Shown: piece by piece, positions 8,332 through 18,381 of the stretch
Numbering within the stretch: position 1 is the first letter of the stretch
Layout: every line of letters begins with the position of its first letter
Assembly (NCBI GenBank): GCA_963786295.1
Contig: CAWAYV010000003.1
Coordinates: forward strand, 62,001-126,000
Length of the DNA: 64,000 nucleotides
Reading direction: 5' to 3'
Source of the DNA: JACCZX01 sp963786295
Lineage (GTDB): Bacteria; Pseudomonadota; Gammaproteobacteria; Burkholderiales; Burkholderiaceae_F
The notes under the pieces: model-generated
What the model was told of the DNA's origin: nothing
The model's database searches: none
The model's input: only the letters and a program-made list of their open reading frames with translations
Position numbers and translations under genes: made by a program

Positions 8332-9375
8332 ATGGATATCTCAGAACTGCTCGCATTTTCCGTCAAAAACAAGGCATCGGACCTGCATTTGTCGGCCGGG
8401 CTGCCGCCGATGATTCGCGTCCACGGTGACGTACGTCGCATCAATCTGCCGCCGCTCGAGCACAAAGACGTGCACGGCATGATCTACGACATCATGAACG
8501 ATGCGCAGCGCAAGCAGTACGACGAGAATCTGGAGACCGATTTTTCGTTCGACCTGCCGGGGCTGGCTCGCTTCCGCGTTAACGCGTTCAACCAGGATCG
8601 CGGCGCCGCGGCGGTGCTGCGGACGATTCCTTCGCGCGTGCTGTCGCTGGAGGAGCTGCAGGCGCCGCGCGTGTTCGCCGACTTCGCGGGAAGGCCGCGT
8701 GGCCTGGTGCTGGTCACCGGCCCGACCGGCTCGGGCAAGTCGACCACGCTGGCGGCGATGGTCGATCACGTCAACAACAATTTATACGGCCACATTCTGA
8801 CGATCGAGGACCCGATCGAGTTCGTGCACGAGTCGCGCAAGTCGGTGATCAACCAGCGCGAGGTCGGACCGCATACGCTGTCGTTTGCCAACGCCTTGCG
8901 TTCGGCGCTGCGTGAGGATCCGGACATTGTGCTGGTCGGCGAGTTGCGCGACCTCGAAACGATTCGGCTGGCGCTGACCGCGGCCGAGACGGGCCACCTG
9001 GTGTTCGGCACGTTGCATACGTCGTCGGCGGCCAAGACGATCGACCGCGTGGTCGACGTGTTTCCGGCGGCGGAAAAAGAAATGGTGCGCGCGATGTTGT
9101 CGGAATCGATCGTCGCCGTGATTTCGCAGACGCTGCTGAAGCTGAAGGACGGTAGCGGTCGCGTCGCAGCGCACGAGATCATGGTCGGCACGCCGGCCAT
9201 TCGCAACCTGATTCGCGAGAACAAGATTGCGCAGATGTATTCGATGATTCAAACCGGTAGCCAGTTCGGCATGCAGACGCTCGACCATTGCATGACAGAG
9301 CTGGTTCGCCGCAACGTGATTACCGTCGCCGAAGCGCGGCAGTACGCGAAGACGCCCGAATCGTTCGTGGGCTAA
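8332..9375 (+). CDS. pilT: Type IV pilus retraction ATPase PilT
   Basis: The cytoplasmic hexameric ATPase depolymerises type IV pili and drives twitching motility and DNA uptake. The 347-residue protein has the N-terminal DLHLSAG motif (17-23), the Walker A GPTGSGKST (130-138), the Asp box TIEDPIEF, the Walker B region IVLVGELRD, and the His box GHLVFGTLHT. It ends with the AREYAK-like segment AEARQYAKTPESF. The frame is intact and the length matches PilT exactly. pilU follows after 32 bases, so the two form the usual retraction operon. The pilus structural genes are not in this window. Confidence 0.96.
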   Translation: MDISELLAFSVKNKASDLHLSAGLPPMIRVHGDVRRINLPPLEHKDVHGMIYDIMNDAQRKQYDENLETDFSFDLPGLARFRVNAFNQDRGAAAVLRTIPSRVLSLEELQAPRVFADFAGRPRGLVLVTGPTGSGKSTTLAAMVDHVNNNLYGHILTIEDPIEFVHESRKSVINQREVGPHTLSFANALRSALREDPDIVLVGELRDLETIRLALTAAETGHLVFGTLHTSSAAKTIDRVVDVFPAAEKEMVRAMLSESIVAVISQTLLKLKDGSGRVAAHEIMVGTPAIRNLIRENKIAQMYSMIQTGSQFGMQTLDHCMTELVRRNVITVAEARQYAKTPESFVG

Positions 9376-9407
9376 CCGACGCTAGCGGCGTAACTACAAG
9401 GCCAACA

Positions 9408-10550
<1,143 letters not shown>

Positions 10551-10551
<1 letters not shown>

Positions 10552-10671
10552 AAAGCGCTCGCAAGCTACTGCGCGCGCCAATCTTGCGCCTGCGGTGCTC
10601 AACGTATAAGCCATACGCCTGCGCTCCTCGGCGCAACCTTGGCGCGCTCGCGACGCTTGCAAGCGCTTTTT
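10551..10671. repeat. Structured palindromic intergenic repeat, family A, copy A1
   Basis: The 121-base element lies between convergent pilU and the CBS gene. It folds as nested arms. The outer stem AAAAGCGCTCGCAAGC (10551-10566) pairs with GCTTGCAAGCGCTTTT (10655-10670) with one mismatch. GCGCGCCAA (10573-10581) pairs with TTGGCGCGC (10639-10647). TTGCGC (10584-10589) pairs with GCGCAA (10631-10636). An apical hairpin is CGTAT/ATACG. The core strings CTGCGGTGCTCAACGTA and TACGCCTGCGCTCCTCG recur in copy A2 at 61231-61353, while the arms differ but stay complementary. The outer stem plus T run would also act as a bidirectional terminator. Confidence 0.85.
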
Positions 10672-10685
10672 CTGTCCTTCGAAGC

Positions 10686-11100
10686 CTAGGACGGCATCGA
10701 AATGTCGCGCAGCGTCTCGTCGACGTCGTCGTCCTCTTCCAACGCAATGTCGCCGAGCGCGACGATGCCGACCAGTTGAAGATCTCTGTCGACCACCGGA
10801 ATGCGGCGAACCTGGGCGTCGGACATTTGCTGCAGAACTTCGTCGACCGTAGTCGGTGTCGGTGCACCAGATAACGTCATCGGTCATCACTTCACTGATC
10901 GGCGTGTCCGAGCTTTTGCCCTCGGCCACGGCGCGGATCGTGATGTCGCGGTCGGTGATCATGCCGATCAGCTTACGGCCGTCGCACACCGGTAGCGATC
11001 CGACGTCCAAGTCTGCCATTGCCCGGGCGGCGTCACGCAGCGTTTCTTCAGGACTCACTACTTCTACGTCGGTCGTCATCACTTCGGCAATTGTTTGCAT
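10686..11100 (-). CDS. Two-CBS-domain protein, one frame break
   Basis: A tandem CBS (Bateman) module of about 138 residues with no attached enzyme. CBS pairs bind adenine nucleotides and usually regulate a partner. CBS1 has EVMTTDVEVVSPEETLRDAA and IGMITDRDITIRAV. CBS2 has TTVDEVLQQMSDAQVRRIPVVD and LVGIVALGDIAL. The start ATG at 11100 follows GAAGGGAAG. The frame breaks near 10855-10870, between the second EVMTDDV and the segment TTVDEVL. It is convergent with pilU across repeat A1 and is followed upstream, on the same strand, by the small zinc protein gene. Confidence 0.85.
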
Positions 11101-11130
11101 CTGGCTTCCCTTCGTTCTCCGCAAATGAAA

Positions 11131-11334
11131 TTACGCTCCGCCGACGCCTTCGATCACCTTGCCGCTGCCCTCGCAGTCGGGACACGTGTGACCATCGACC
11201 CGGCCGGTGCCGCCGCACATCCGGCAGACGTTTTCACCGGTGCCCGGCGTCCCGGCAGGCGCCTCGTCACCCGGCGCCATTTCCGGCGGCAGCTTCGGCG
11301 AGCCTGCAAAGACGCTCGATGAGTTGGGGTTCAT
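11131..11334 (-). CDS. Small DnaJ-type cysteine-rich (zinc) protein
   Basis: The 67-residue protein, from ATG at 11334, has a low-complexity Pro/Gly/Ala N-terminal half. Its C-terminal half carries two DnaJ-like cysteine motifs, CRMCGGTG and CPDCEGSG, enough to bind one zinc ion. A TTG at 11358 would add eight residues. The protein has no J-domain, so it is not a chaperone by itself. Its role is unknown to me; a redox- or zinc-linked job is suggested only by its divergent partner, glutathione peroxidase, with which it shares an 87-base promoter region. Confidence 0.75.
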   Translation of the reverse strand: MNPNSSSVFAGSPKLPPEMAPGDEAPAGTPGTGENVCRMCGGTGRVDGHTCPDCEGSGKVIEGVGGA

Positions 11335-11356
11335 ATCAATGTCCGGAGTTCCGAGC

Positions 11357-11370
11357 AAGGAACGTTCCTT
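11357..11370. promoter_or_regulatory. Perfect 14-base palindrome in the shared zinc-protein / gpx promoter
   Basis: AAGGAACGTTCCTT reads the same on both strands. It is set in a wider imperfect inverted repeat (GAGCA ... TGCTC, 11353-11377). It lies in the only space between two divergent genes, a natural place for an operator, but no regulator can be named. Confidence 0.4.
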
Positions 11371-11421
11371 ACTGCTCGCATTACACTCATTTGCTCCAGT
11401 GGCGCTGACTCAGGGGTAACT

Positions 11422-11910
11422 ATGACTTCGGTCTACGATTTTTCTGCGCAAACGATCGCGGGCAAAACTCGTACGCTGGCGGACTTCAAGGGCAAGGTGC
11501 TGTTGGTGGTCAACACCGCCAGCAAATGCGGCTTCACGCCGCAGTACAAGGGGCTCGAGGCGCTGTATAAGAAGTACAAGGACAAGGGCTTTGCCGTTCT
11601 CGGATTTCCGAGCAACCAGTTCGGCCAGCAGGAGCCCGGGCCCGAAAGCGAGATCGCCGAGTTCTGCGAGATGAACTACGGCGTGACGTTCCCGATGTTT
11701 TCAAAGATCGACGTCAACGGCGAGGCGGCGCATCCGCTGTTCAAGTACCTGACGTCGACCAAGAAGGGACTGCTTGGCAGCGAAGGCATCAAGTGGAACT
11801 TCACGAAGTTCCTGATCGGCAAGGATGGCAGCGTGATCGATCGCTATGCGCCGACGACGAAGCCGGAGGATCTGAGGATGTCGCGCGGAAGCGCGGCACG
11901 CCTGAATTGA
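11422..11910 (+). CDS. Glutathione peroxidase family protein, C-terminus abnormal
   Basis: This thiol peroxidase (GPx/BtuE family) reduces hydroperoxides. The catalytic Cys lies in NTASKCGFTPQY (about residue 37), with the Gln partner in FPSNQFGQQEPG and the Trp-Asn pair in IKWNFTKFLIGKDG. The frame is intact to TTKPEDL at residue 151. Family members then end with a helix of the ADIEKLL type. Here the sequence becomes RMSRGSAARLN, which does not fit. At the same place the convergent cyclase frame loses its own homology, so the last codons may come from a deletion or assembly junction. The start is ATG at 11422. Confidence 0.88.
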   Translation: MTSVYDFSAQTIAGKTRTLADFKGKVLLVVNTASKCGFTPQYKGLEALYKKYKDKGFAVLGFPSNQFGQQEPGPESEIAEFCEMNYGVTFPMFSKIDVNGEAAHPLFKYLTSTKKGLLGSEGIKWNFTKFLIGKDGSVIDRYAPTTKPEDLRMSRGSAARLN

Positions 11911-13149
11911 GGCGAGCCGCGGCGTGCGATCGATCAGCACCTGCAGCAGCTGCTGCGAGCGCTGGAATGCAAGTGGGGAGATTCGATGCATCAGCGCAAT
12001 ACTGCTTAGAAGCAGCGTGTGATTCTGCAGACTCTGCGCCGCCTTGCCTTGTGAACGCTGCAGCTCGCGGATCATCATCGCTGCGCAGGCCTCGGAAACG
12101 AGGCGGCTGGCGAGCGGGTCTTCGCCCGTGACGATGCCGTTCACGCTGCCTTTCAGTGTCTGTGACCACACGACCTGCATCGAGCGCGTTTCGGCCATAT
12201 CTGCCTTGAGGGTGACGCGATCGTTGTCGACATGGTATGACCCCGACACGACATAGTCGGCGCGCAGATAGGTGCTGACGTCGTCGAGCTTGACCTCGCG
12301 GCCTTGGAAAGCCGTGGTCGACAGGCGCGAAATCACATTGACCTCGGGCGAGTGCGAAAGCGCCGAAATAACCTCATCTGCGAGAAGTTGCCCGAGCACG
12401 TCATCTGTGGTGGCTTGCAGCGCTCGCGGCCGGAATGGGATCACGGCGATCGTTGCGCGCAAGTCTTCGGCGAGACTGCCGCGTTCGATAACGGGTTGTT
12501 CACCCGGTGCACCGACGCGAAACGCGCGCACGGGTTGCTCGACGTGCTTGACGTAGCACTCACCGAGATCTTCGATTTCCGCATCAAGTGCAGGTGTCAG
12601 CTGATCGCGCACGTCGGCTGACACGACGATCTCATCGGGCCCGGCCAGAGTGGTCAGGCGCGCAGCCAGGTTCACACCATGCCCGTACACGTCGTACTGA
12701 TCGGCAATCAGAGGACTGACGTGGATGCCGATCCTGAGTCGTAAGCGACGGTCTTGCGGGACATTCGCTTCGGCGCTCGCACTCGCATCCTGAATCGCAA
12801 ATGCGGTTGCAATTGCACCGTGCACGTGCGGAAACTCCAGCATCATTCCGTCGCCGAGGCTCTTTACCATCCGGCCTTCGTACGATGGCAGCAATTGGTG
12901 CACGACATGATCGACGAAGCTGCGCCAGCGCTGAATCGTGCCTTCCTCGTCCGCTTGAATCAGACGGACCGATTCGACAACATCAACCACCAGCACCGTA
13001 CGCACGACGCGCGTCGTTTCGGCGAGCAGCGGTACGGCTTCGTTGACCACAGGTCGAACTCGCTTGACAAGGTCAAGACCAAGGACCGTCGGTAACACGC
13101 GCTTGGTGTCAGCGAACGGCGCCAAATTTGCCTGCGTCACGAAACTCAT
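11701..13149 (-). CDS. Class III adenylate/guanylate cyclase, C-terminally truncated at the gpx junction
   Basis: The N-terminal half is a class III nucleotide cyclase domain. Metal aspartates lie in VLVVDVVESV and KSLGDGMMLEF, and the Asn/Arg pair in GVNLAARL, so it could be active. It is followed by a domain like those often linked to TPR regions (IAVIPF..., LADEVISALSHSPEVNVISRLST...). The start ATG at 13149 follows GAGGAG. Plausible cyclase sequence ends near 11925, at LLQVLIDRTPR, where relatives continue into TPR repeats. The frame stays open to 11701, but that last part is simply the antisense of the glutathione peroxidase gene and reads as nonsense. I therefore regard about 11925-13149 as real coding sequence. 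Confidence 0.75.
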   Translation of the reverse strand: MSFVTQANLAPFADTKRVLPTVLGLDLVKRVRPVVNEAVPLLAETTRVVRTVLVVDVVESVRLIQADEEGTIQRWRSFVDHVVHQLLPSYEGRMVKSLGDGMMLEFPHVHGAIATAFAIQDASASAEANVPQDRRLRLRIGIHVSPLIADQYDVYGHGVNLAARLTTLAGPDEIVVSADVRDQLTPALDAEIEDLGECYVKHVEQPVRAFRVGAPGEQPVIERGSLAEDLRATIAVIPFRPRALQATTDDVLGQLLADEVISALSHSPEVNVISRLSTTAFQGREVKLDDVSTYLRADYVVSGSYHVDNDRVTLKADMAETRSMQVVWSQTLKGSVNGIVTGEDPLASRLVSEACAAMMIRELQRSQGKAAQSLQNHTLLLSSIALMHRISPLAFQRSQQLLQVLIDRTPRLASIQACRASARHPQILRLRRRRIAIDHAAILADQELREVPLDAFAAKQSLLGRRQVLEQRMRRLAVDVDL

Positions 13150-13296
13150 ACTTAGCTTGCTCCTCGTGCATTCTGCAATGCGCGATGAGTGGCTTAGTGC
13201 TGATATTGCGCAGGCTCAATGCTGCATATGCAGCATCGCATCAGGCGAAAATTCACACAAGAGGCGGCGAGACGGCTGCCGCGTACGACCTCGAGG

Positions 13297-14483
13297 TTAG
13301 TTGTTTTTTTTGGTTCTCGTGCGCGGCCGATATTCTCCGGCAACCAAAGCAAAGCGAAAGAATCGGCACTCGAGCGGCCCGTTAAACAACACCGTCTTGC
13401 GCGTTTCCTGCAGCCGCATGTGCTTCGGCAGCTGCCGATCCGACGTCAGGAACCACGCGTCCCACCCGGTGAAGTGCTGCTTCAGCCGATCGCCTACGCG
13501 GCTCATCATGTCCGGTACCGACGCCGATCGCGGTGCGCTTTGCTCGCCGTAGGGCGGATTCGAGACGATTGTTCCGCTGGCGCCGGCAGGGGTTGCAGCG
13601 CGTGCGTCGACGGCATTGAATCTGCAGCCGGCCGTCATCGAGCCAGGCTTGCAGGCCGGCGAGTTGCGCGTTGGCAATGGCCTGCTCAATGACGCGCGTC
13701 GAGATATCGGAGCCGACTAGCGTTGCAATGCTGGTGTCATCCACGGCTGCCCGCGCTGCGTCTTTCAGCCGGCGCCAGGCGTGTGAATCGAATCCTTTCA
13801 GCCGCTCGAATGCAAAGCGGCGACTAAGCCCAGGCGCACGTTTGGCCGCGATCGAGGCGGCTTCGATCACGATCGTGCCGCTGCCGCAGAACAGATCCGC
13901 CAGCGGTGTCGACGGCGTCCATCCTGCCAAAGCGAGCAACCCGGCCGCCAGATTTTCCTTTAGCGGCGCTTCGCCTTTGTCGGCACGCCAGCCGCGCTTG
14001 AACAGCGGCTTCGCCCGACAGATCGACATACAACGTGACGGTCGTTGCATCGAGGTAGGCAAACACGCGCACATCGGGATTCGCGCGATCGATCGACGGG
14101 CGCGCGCCGGTCAAGTCCCGCAACCGATCGACGATGCCGTCCTTGATACGCAGCATCGCGAACTCGAGGCTCTGCAGCGGCGAACGCGATGCCGTGACGT
14201 CGACCCGCAGCGTCTGTTGCGCGGACATCAGGTCCTGCCACCGCACCTCCTGCGTGGCGTCATACAAATGCTGTTCGGTGAGGTAGCCGCGCCGACCGAC
14301 TTGCCAAAGGATGCGGCTGGCGATGCGCGAGTGCAGGTTGGCAGCGTACGCAATGGCGAGCGTGCCGTTGAAAGCCACGCCGCCGGCTTCGGCTCGCAGC
14401 GACTGCGCGCCCACCGCAAGAAGTTCATCGGAGAGCGCGGCCTCGAGTCCGCGCGGGCATACCGCGAAAAAAGACGGAATCAC
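13297..14483 (-). CDS. THUMP-domain class I rRNA (guanine-N2) methyltransferase, RlmL N-half type, two frame breaks
   Basis: The SAM-dependent enzyme methylates a guanine in 23S rRNA. The N-terminal part has the THUMP region (FFAVCPRGLEAALSDELLAVGA, QSLEFAMLRIKDGIVDRLRD). The middle part has the SAM-binding motif LADLFCGSGTIVIEAA. The last part has the catalytic NPPYGE and WFLTSDRQLPKHM. These parts sit in different frames joined near 14005-14015 and 13625-13640. The combined length is about 395 residues, matching the single-domain relatives of E. coli RlmL. It is followed on the same strand, one base away, by the DsbA-family isomerase gene. Confidence 0.88.
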
Positions 14484-14484
14484 C

Positions 14485-15087
14485 TCACCGGGCTAAAGCG
14501 CGGTCGAGAAACTCCAAGCGATCCTGCCCCCAGAAGAGCTCGTCCCGATAGATGTACGTCGGCGCGCCGAACACGTTGCGCATGATCGCCTCCTGCGAAT
14601 GCTGGACGTAGCGCGCCGCGACTTCGGCGGAGCGTGCGTGCTCCAGCAGCGCATCCGCATCGAGCTTGCGCGCGCGGACGATCTCTGCAAGCACGCTCGC
14701 GTCACTGATGTTGCGCTCTTCGGCCCAGACCGCGCGGCCACAGTCGCCGGCGATATCGAGTGCGGCAGCGGTGCCGTGACGCTCGAGCACGGCCAGGATC
14801 AGCGTTGCGGCGGGCTCAGCGGGAACCGGAAAATACTTCGGTTCCAGCGTCAGCGGCACGCCGAGGTGATCTCGCCAACGTTTGAGCTCCATCATCCGGT
14901 ACGCACGCCGCTGCGGCGGACGATCCTTCAGCGCGAGCCCGCCCGATACCGGAAAGACCTTGCCCAGGTCCATTACGCGCAAATTGATCTTTGCCTGATG
15001 CTTCGCGCAGATCTCTCGAAAGCGTGCGTGCCCCAGGTAAGTGAAAGGCGACATCGGAGTCATGAAGTAATCGACGATCTTTTCCAT
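14485..15087 (-). CDS. 2-hydroxychromene-2-carboxylate isomerase / DsbA-like family protein
   Basis: The 200-residue protein has a thioredoxin fold with a helical insertion, as in NahD-type isomerases and kappa-class glutathione transferases. The N-terminus reads VDYFMTPMSPFTYLGHARF with the Ser-Pro region expected for a glutathione-dependent isomerase. The C-terminus has FGAPTYIYRDELFWGQDRLEFLDRAL, the family signature. It lacks a CxxC, so it is not a disulfide oxidase. No naphthalene-degradation genes are near, so the true substrate is open. The frame is intact. It lies in a same-strand run with hemJ upstream and the methyltransferase downstream. Confidence 0.85.
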   Translation of the reverse strand: MEKIVDYFMTPMSPFTYLGHARFREICAKHQAKINLRVMDLGKVFPVSGGLALKDRPPQRRAYRMMELKRWRDHLGVPLTLEPKYFPVPAEPAATLILAVLERHGTAAALDIAGDCGRAVWAEERNISDASVLAEIVRARKLDADALLEHARSAEVAARYVQHSQEAIMRNVFGAPTYIYRDELFWGQDRLEFLDRALAR

Positions 15088-15093
15088 ACGTTC

Positions 15094-15519
15094 CTAAAAC
15101 GGCTTCACGACCACCAGGATGACAATCGCAATCAGCAGTAGTACGGGAGCTTCGTTAAACCAGCGAAACCAAACGTGTGAGTGCGTGGCTTCGCCACGAA
15201 CGAGCCTGCCGTACAGAATGGCGCACCAAACGTGGTAAGCGATTAGCGCTACTACCAGCGCAAGCTTTGCATTCATCCAGGCCGCACCCATTCCGACGCC
15301 GTAGCTCAACAGCCACATGCCGAACGCAAGCGCGAGCACGGCCAGGCCTGTCATGAAGCGCAGCAGCTTGCGCGCCATCGTCAACAATCGCTCGCGTGTA
15401 GCGGCGTCTTCGACTGTCGCCAGATTGACGTAGATGCGCGGCAGGTAGAACAGTCCGGCAAACCAGCTGGTCACAAAAATGATGTGCGCCGCCTTGATCC
15501 ACAAATACCCGCTGCGCAT
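15094..15519 (-). CDS. hemJ: Protoporphyrinogen IX oxidase HemJ (CopD-family membrane protein)
   Basis: The 141-residue protein has four membrane helices and the HemJ features: WIKAAHIIFVTSWFAGLFYLPRI near the N-terminus, with the heme-ligand His, and WMNAKLALVVALIAYHVWC in the third helix. HemJ oxidises protoporphyrinogen IX to protoporphyrin IX in heme synthesis in bacteria lacking HemG and HemY. The frame is intact and the length is typical. It follows proA by six bases on the same strand, so it may share its transcript. Confidence 0.9.
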   Translation of the reverse strand: MRSGYLWIKAAHIIFVTSWFAGLFYLPRIYVNLATVEDAATRERLLTMARKLLRFMTGLAVLALAFGMWLLSYGVGMGAAWMNAKLALVVALIAYHVWCAILYGRLVRGEATHSHVWFRWFNEAPVLLLIAIVILVVVKPF

Positions 15520-15525
15520 TCGCCG

Positions 15526-16843
15526 TCAGCTGCTGCGCACTTCGCCGTTGCCGAAGACAACGTACTTCAGCGACGTCAATCCTTCGAGGCCCACCGGGCC
15601 GCGTGCGTGCAGCTTGTCGTTCGAGATTCCGATCTCGGCCCCGAGCCCGTATTCGTAGCCATCCGCAAAGCGCGTCGAAGCGTTGACGATGACCGATGCC
15701 GAATCGACTTCGCGCACGAACCGCATCGCGTTCGCGTAGTTCTCGGTGACGATCGCGTCGGTGTGCTTGCTGCCGAAGGTGTTGATATGCGAGATCGCAT
15801 CGTCGACGCCGGGCAACGTCGAGATCGAAAGAATCGGCGCCAGATATTCGGTCCGCCAGTCTTCGTCGACGGCATCGACGACGCCGGTCACGCCTGCCGC
15901 TTCGAGAATCTCGCGCGACTCGGGACAGCAGCGCAGTTCCACACCCTTTGACTGGTAGATGCGACCCAACGCGGGCAGTACTTTCGCAGCAACGCTTTGC
16001 GCGACCAGCAAAGTTTCCATCGTGTTGCACGTGCCGTAGCGCTGCGTCTTCGCGTTGTCGGCAATCGCGATCGCCTTGTCGATATCGGCGGCGCCGTCGA
16101 TGTAGACGTGGCAGATCCCGTCCAGATGCTTCAGCATCGGCACGCGCGATTCGCGCATCAAGCGCTCGATCAATCCGCGACCACCGCGCGGCACCAGCAG
16201 GTCGACGTACTCGGTCATCTGCGCCAGCGCGCCGACCGCTGCGCGATCGGTCGTGTCCACCAGCTGCACCGCATCGACAGGCAAGCCGGCGTCGACCAGT
16301 CCTTCGCGCACGATTCGCGCGAGCACGCGGTTGCTTTCGATCGCTTCAGAGCCGCCGCGCAGAATCGCCGAGTTGCCGCTCTTGATACATAGCGCCGCTG
16401 CATCGACCGTCACGTTCGGCCGGCTTTCGTAAATGATCGCAATGACGCCGAGCGGCACGCGCATGCGGCCGACTTTGATTCCGCTGGGGCGTGGCCTTAA
16501 TTCGGTGATCTCGCCGATCGGGTCGGGAAGCCGCACGACCTGCTCGACACCCACAGCCATTTGTTCGATCGCATCGTCGTCGAGCGTCAGGCGATCGAGC
16601 AGCGCAGATTGCACTCCGCTTTTTCGCGCGCGTTCAAGATCGATCGCGTTGGCCTGTTTCACTTGATGCGCGGTGCTGGCGTAGCAGCTGCGCGATTTTC
16701 AGCAGCGCTTGATCCTTCGAGCGGCTGTCCGCCGCCGACATCGCGACCGACGCCTCGCGCGCGGCGCGGCCGATCTGCCGCACATGACCGATGACGTCGC
16801 CCACGTCGGCAGGTTCGATCGAACGAACGACCGCGGAATTCAT
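15526..16843 (-). CDS. proA: Glutamate-5-semialdehyde dehydrogenase (gamma-glutamyl phosphate reductase), one frame break
   Basis: This is the second step of proline synthesis, reducing gamma-glutamyl phosphate with NADPH. The main frame contains PLGVIAIIYESRPNVTVDAAALCIKSGNSAILRGGSEA, quoted here in parts: the ESRPNVT and GNSAILRGG motifs. It also has the catalytic cysteine in RYGTCNTMETLL. The C-terminus is GLGAEIGISNDKLHARGPVGLEGLT. The first 50 residues, from ATG at 16843 (MNSAVVRSIEPADVGD), are in another frame; the break lies near 16665-16680, at KIAQLLR. Combined length is about 435 residues, as expected. The start overlaps the end of holA by four bases. Confidence 0.92.
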
Positions 16844-17889
16844 TGAACGACGCTCCTCGGAGGGCCGGCGAAGCTCAACGCCAGATCGGTCAATTCTAGC
16901 CACACGTTGCTATCCGTTCTCGGTGCCAGCAGACCTTTGGCGAGCCGGTCGATCTCGGCGGCGCGCAGCAGAGCTGCTTCGAGCGCGTCAGCCGAAACGC
17001 GCGCGAGCGCGCGCTCGAACAACCTTTCGCGCGGTCCCCACACGCGGTTCTCACGCGCTGCTACCGAAAACGGTCGGCCTGCATCCACGTGCGCTTTGAT
17101 CCGCAACAGCGTGCGCAGTTCTTCGGTGATTACCCACAGCACGAGCGGAATCGCTTCACCCTCCGCTTCGAGGCCCACCATCGTCTTGCGGACCCGCGCC
17201 GCATCGCCGCTCAACATCGCGATCGGCAACTGAAAAACGTCGTAGCGCGCCACGTTAAGCACGCTGTCGGTGACCTGCTCCAGCGTCAATTGGCCGGCGG
17301 GATAAAGCAGCGCCAGCTTGATCACTTCCTGATGAGCCGCCAGCAGATTGCCTTCGACCTTGTCGGCCATGAATTCGAGCGCGTCACGGCCTGCGCTTTG
17401 GTTTTGTTTGGCAAGGCGCTGCGAGATCCATTGCGGCAATTGCGCGCGCTCGATCGTATCGATATCGACCATCACGCCGGCGTGCTCGAGCGCCTCGACC
17501 CAGCGCGCCTGCCGGTCACGCCGTTCCAGGCGCGGCAGCGAAACAATCGTCATCACGCCGTCCATGGCATTCGATGCGTGCGTTTCGAGCGCCTTGGCAC
17601 CAGCCATGCCCGGCTTGCCGCTCGGCAGGCGAACCTCGACGATTTTCTTTTCCGCAAACAGCGACAGCGCTTGCGCGGACTCGGCGAGCTTCGACCAATC
17701 GAAGCGTGCATCGACATTCAACACGTCGCGCTCCGAGTAGCCCAGGCCGCGCGCGGTCGCACGAATCGCGTCCTGCGCTTCGAGCGATAGCAACGCCTCA
17801 TCGCTGGCGACCACGAATATCGGCGGCAACGAGCCGGTGCGCTGCGCACGCGCCAGAACTCCGGCGAGCGCATCGTTTCTAACTTGCAT
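16840..17889 (-). CDS. holA: DNA polymerase III delta subunit
   Basis: HolA opens the beta sliding clamp within the clamp-loader complex. The 349-residue protein has the AAA+-like N-domain opening (GSLPPIFVVASDEALLSLEAQDAI) and the segment LFAEKKIVEVRLPSGKPG. The helical middle reads FMADKVEGNLLAAHQEVIKLALLYP, and SVLNVARYDVFQLPIAMLSGD precedes the C-terminal collar domain. The frame is intact and length matches the family. It overlaps lptE upstream by 11 bases and proA downstream by four, the conserved leuS-lptE-holA-proA order of betaproteobacteria. Confidence 0.93.
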   Translation of the reverse strand: MQVRNDALAGVLARAQRTGSLPPIFVVASDEALLSLEAQDAIRATARGLGYSERDVLNVDARFDWSKLAESAQALSLFAEKKIVEVRLPSGKPGMAGAKALETHASNAMDGVMTIVSLPRLERRDRQARWVEALEHAGVMVDIDTIERAQLPQWISQRLAKQNQSAGRDALEFMADKVEGNLLAAHQEVIKLALLYPAGQLTLEQVTDSVLNVARYDVFQLPIAMLSGDAARVRKTMVGLEAEGEAIPLVLWVITEELRTLLRIKAHVDAGRPFSVAARENRVWGPRERLFERALARVSADALEAALLRAAEIDRLAKGLLAPRTDSNVWLELTDLALSFAGPPRSVVQ

Positions 17890-18377
17890 GGGTACTCAGT
17901 TTGATTCCCTGCAACCGATTGACAATCTGCCGCACCAGATCGCTTTGCATATCGCGATACAGCAGCACTTCCTCCGACTCTTTCGCGAGCAGTTCCGATT
18001 CGTTGAACGCGATGTCGCGCCGTGCGAGCAGCGACGTCGGTGCGATCAGCTCGACCCCTTCCTGATCGATGACGCGAAACGTCGTTCGAAGCCGCAGCTG
18101 ATACTCGCGCGCGCGGCCCTGCGCATTGATCGACAACACTTCGCGCTCGCGCTGCTCGCCGAGCAGTTCCATGATCGCCTGTGCTTCCTTACGGTCCTGC
18201 ACGACAGCTTGCGTTCGTCGATGAGCGGACGACGCGCGTGATCTCGGCGCCGATCGGCGAATTGACCGGCAACGCGAGATACAGGCGCTCGATCGGCAAC
18301 GTCTGCGAGCCGCGTAGCTGGAAACCGCACCCAGCCAGTGAAAGTGCAAATGCGGCACCGATCAGTAAGCGACTCAT
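17879..18377 (-). CDS. lptE: LPS-assembly lipoprotein LptE, one frame break
   Basis: LptE plugs the LptD barrel and helps place lipopolysaccharide in the outer membrane. From ATG at 18377 the protein has a lipoprotein signal with lipobox LAGC followed by GFQLRGSQTLPIERLYLALP, a hallmark of the family. The C-terminal part (EYQLRLRTTFRVIDQEGVELI, SELLAKESEEVLLYRDMQSDLVRQIVNRL) is in another frame; the break is near 18195-18215. The combined length, about 165 residues, is normal. The start lies four bases after the leuS stop. Confidence 0.9.
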
Positions 18378-18381
18378 CAAC

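Noticed and set aside
10584..10874. Open frame running through repeat A1 into the CBS gene
   Set aside because: Its first third is the repeat and the rest is antisense to the CBS gene.
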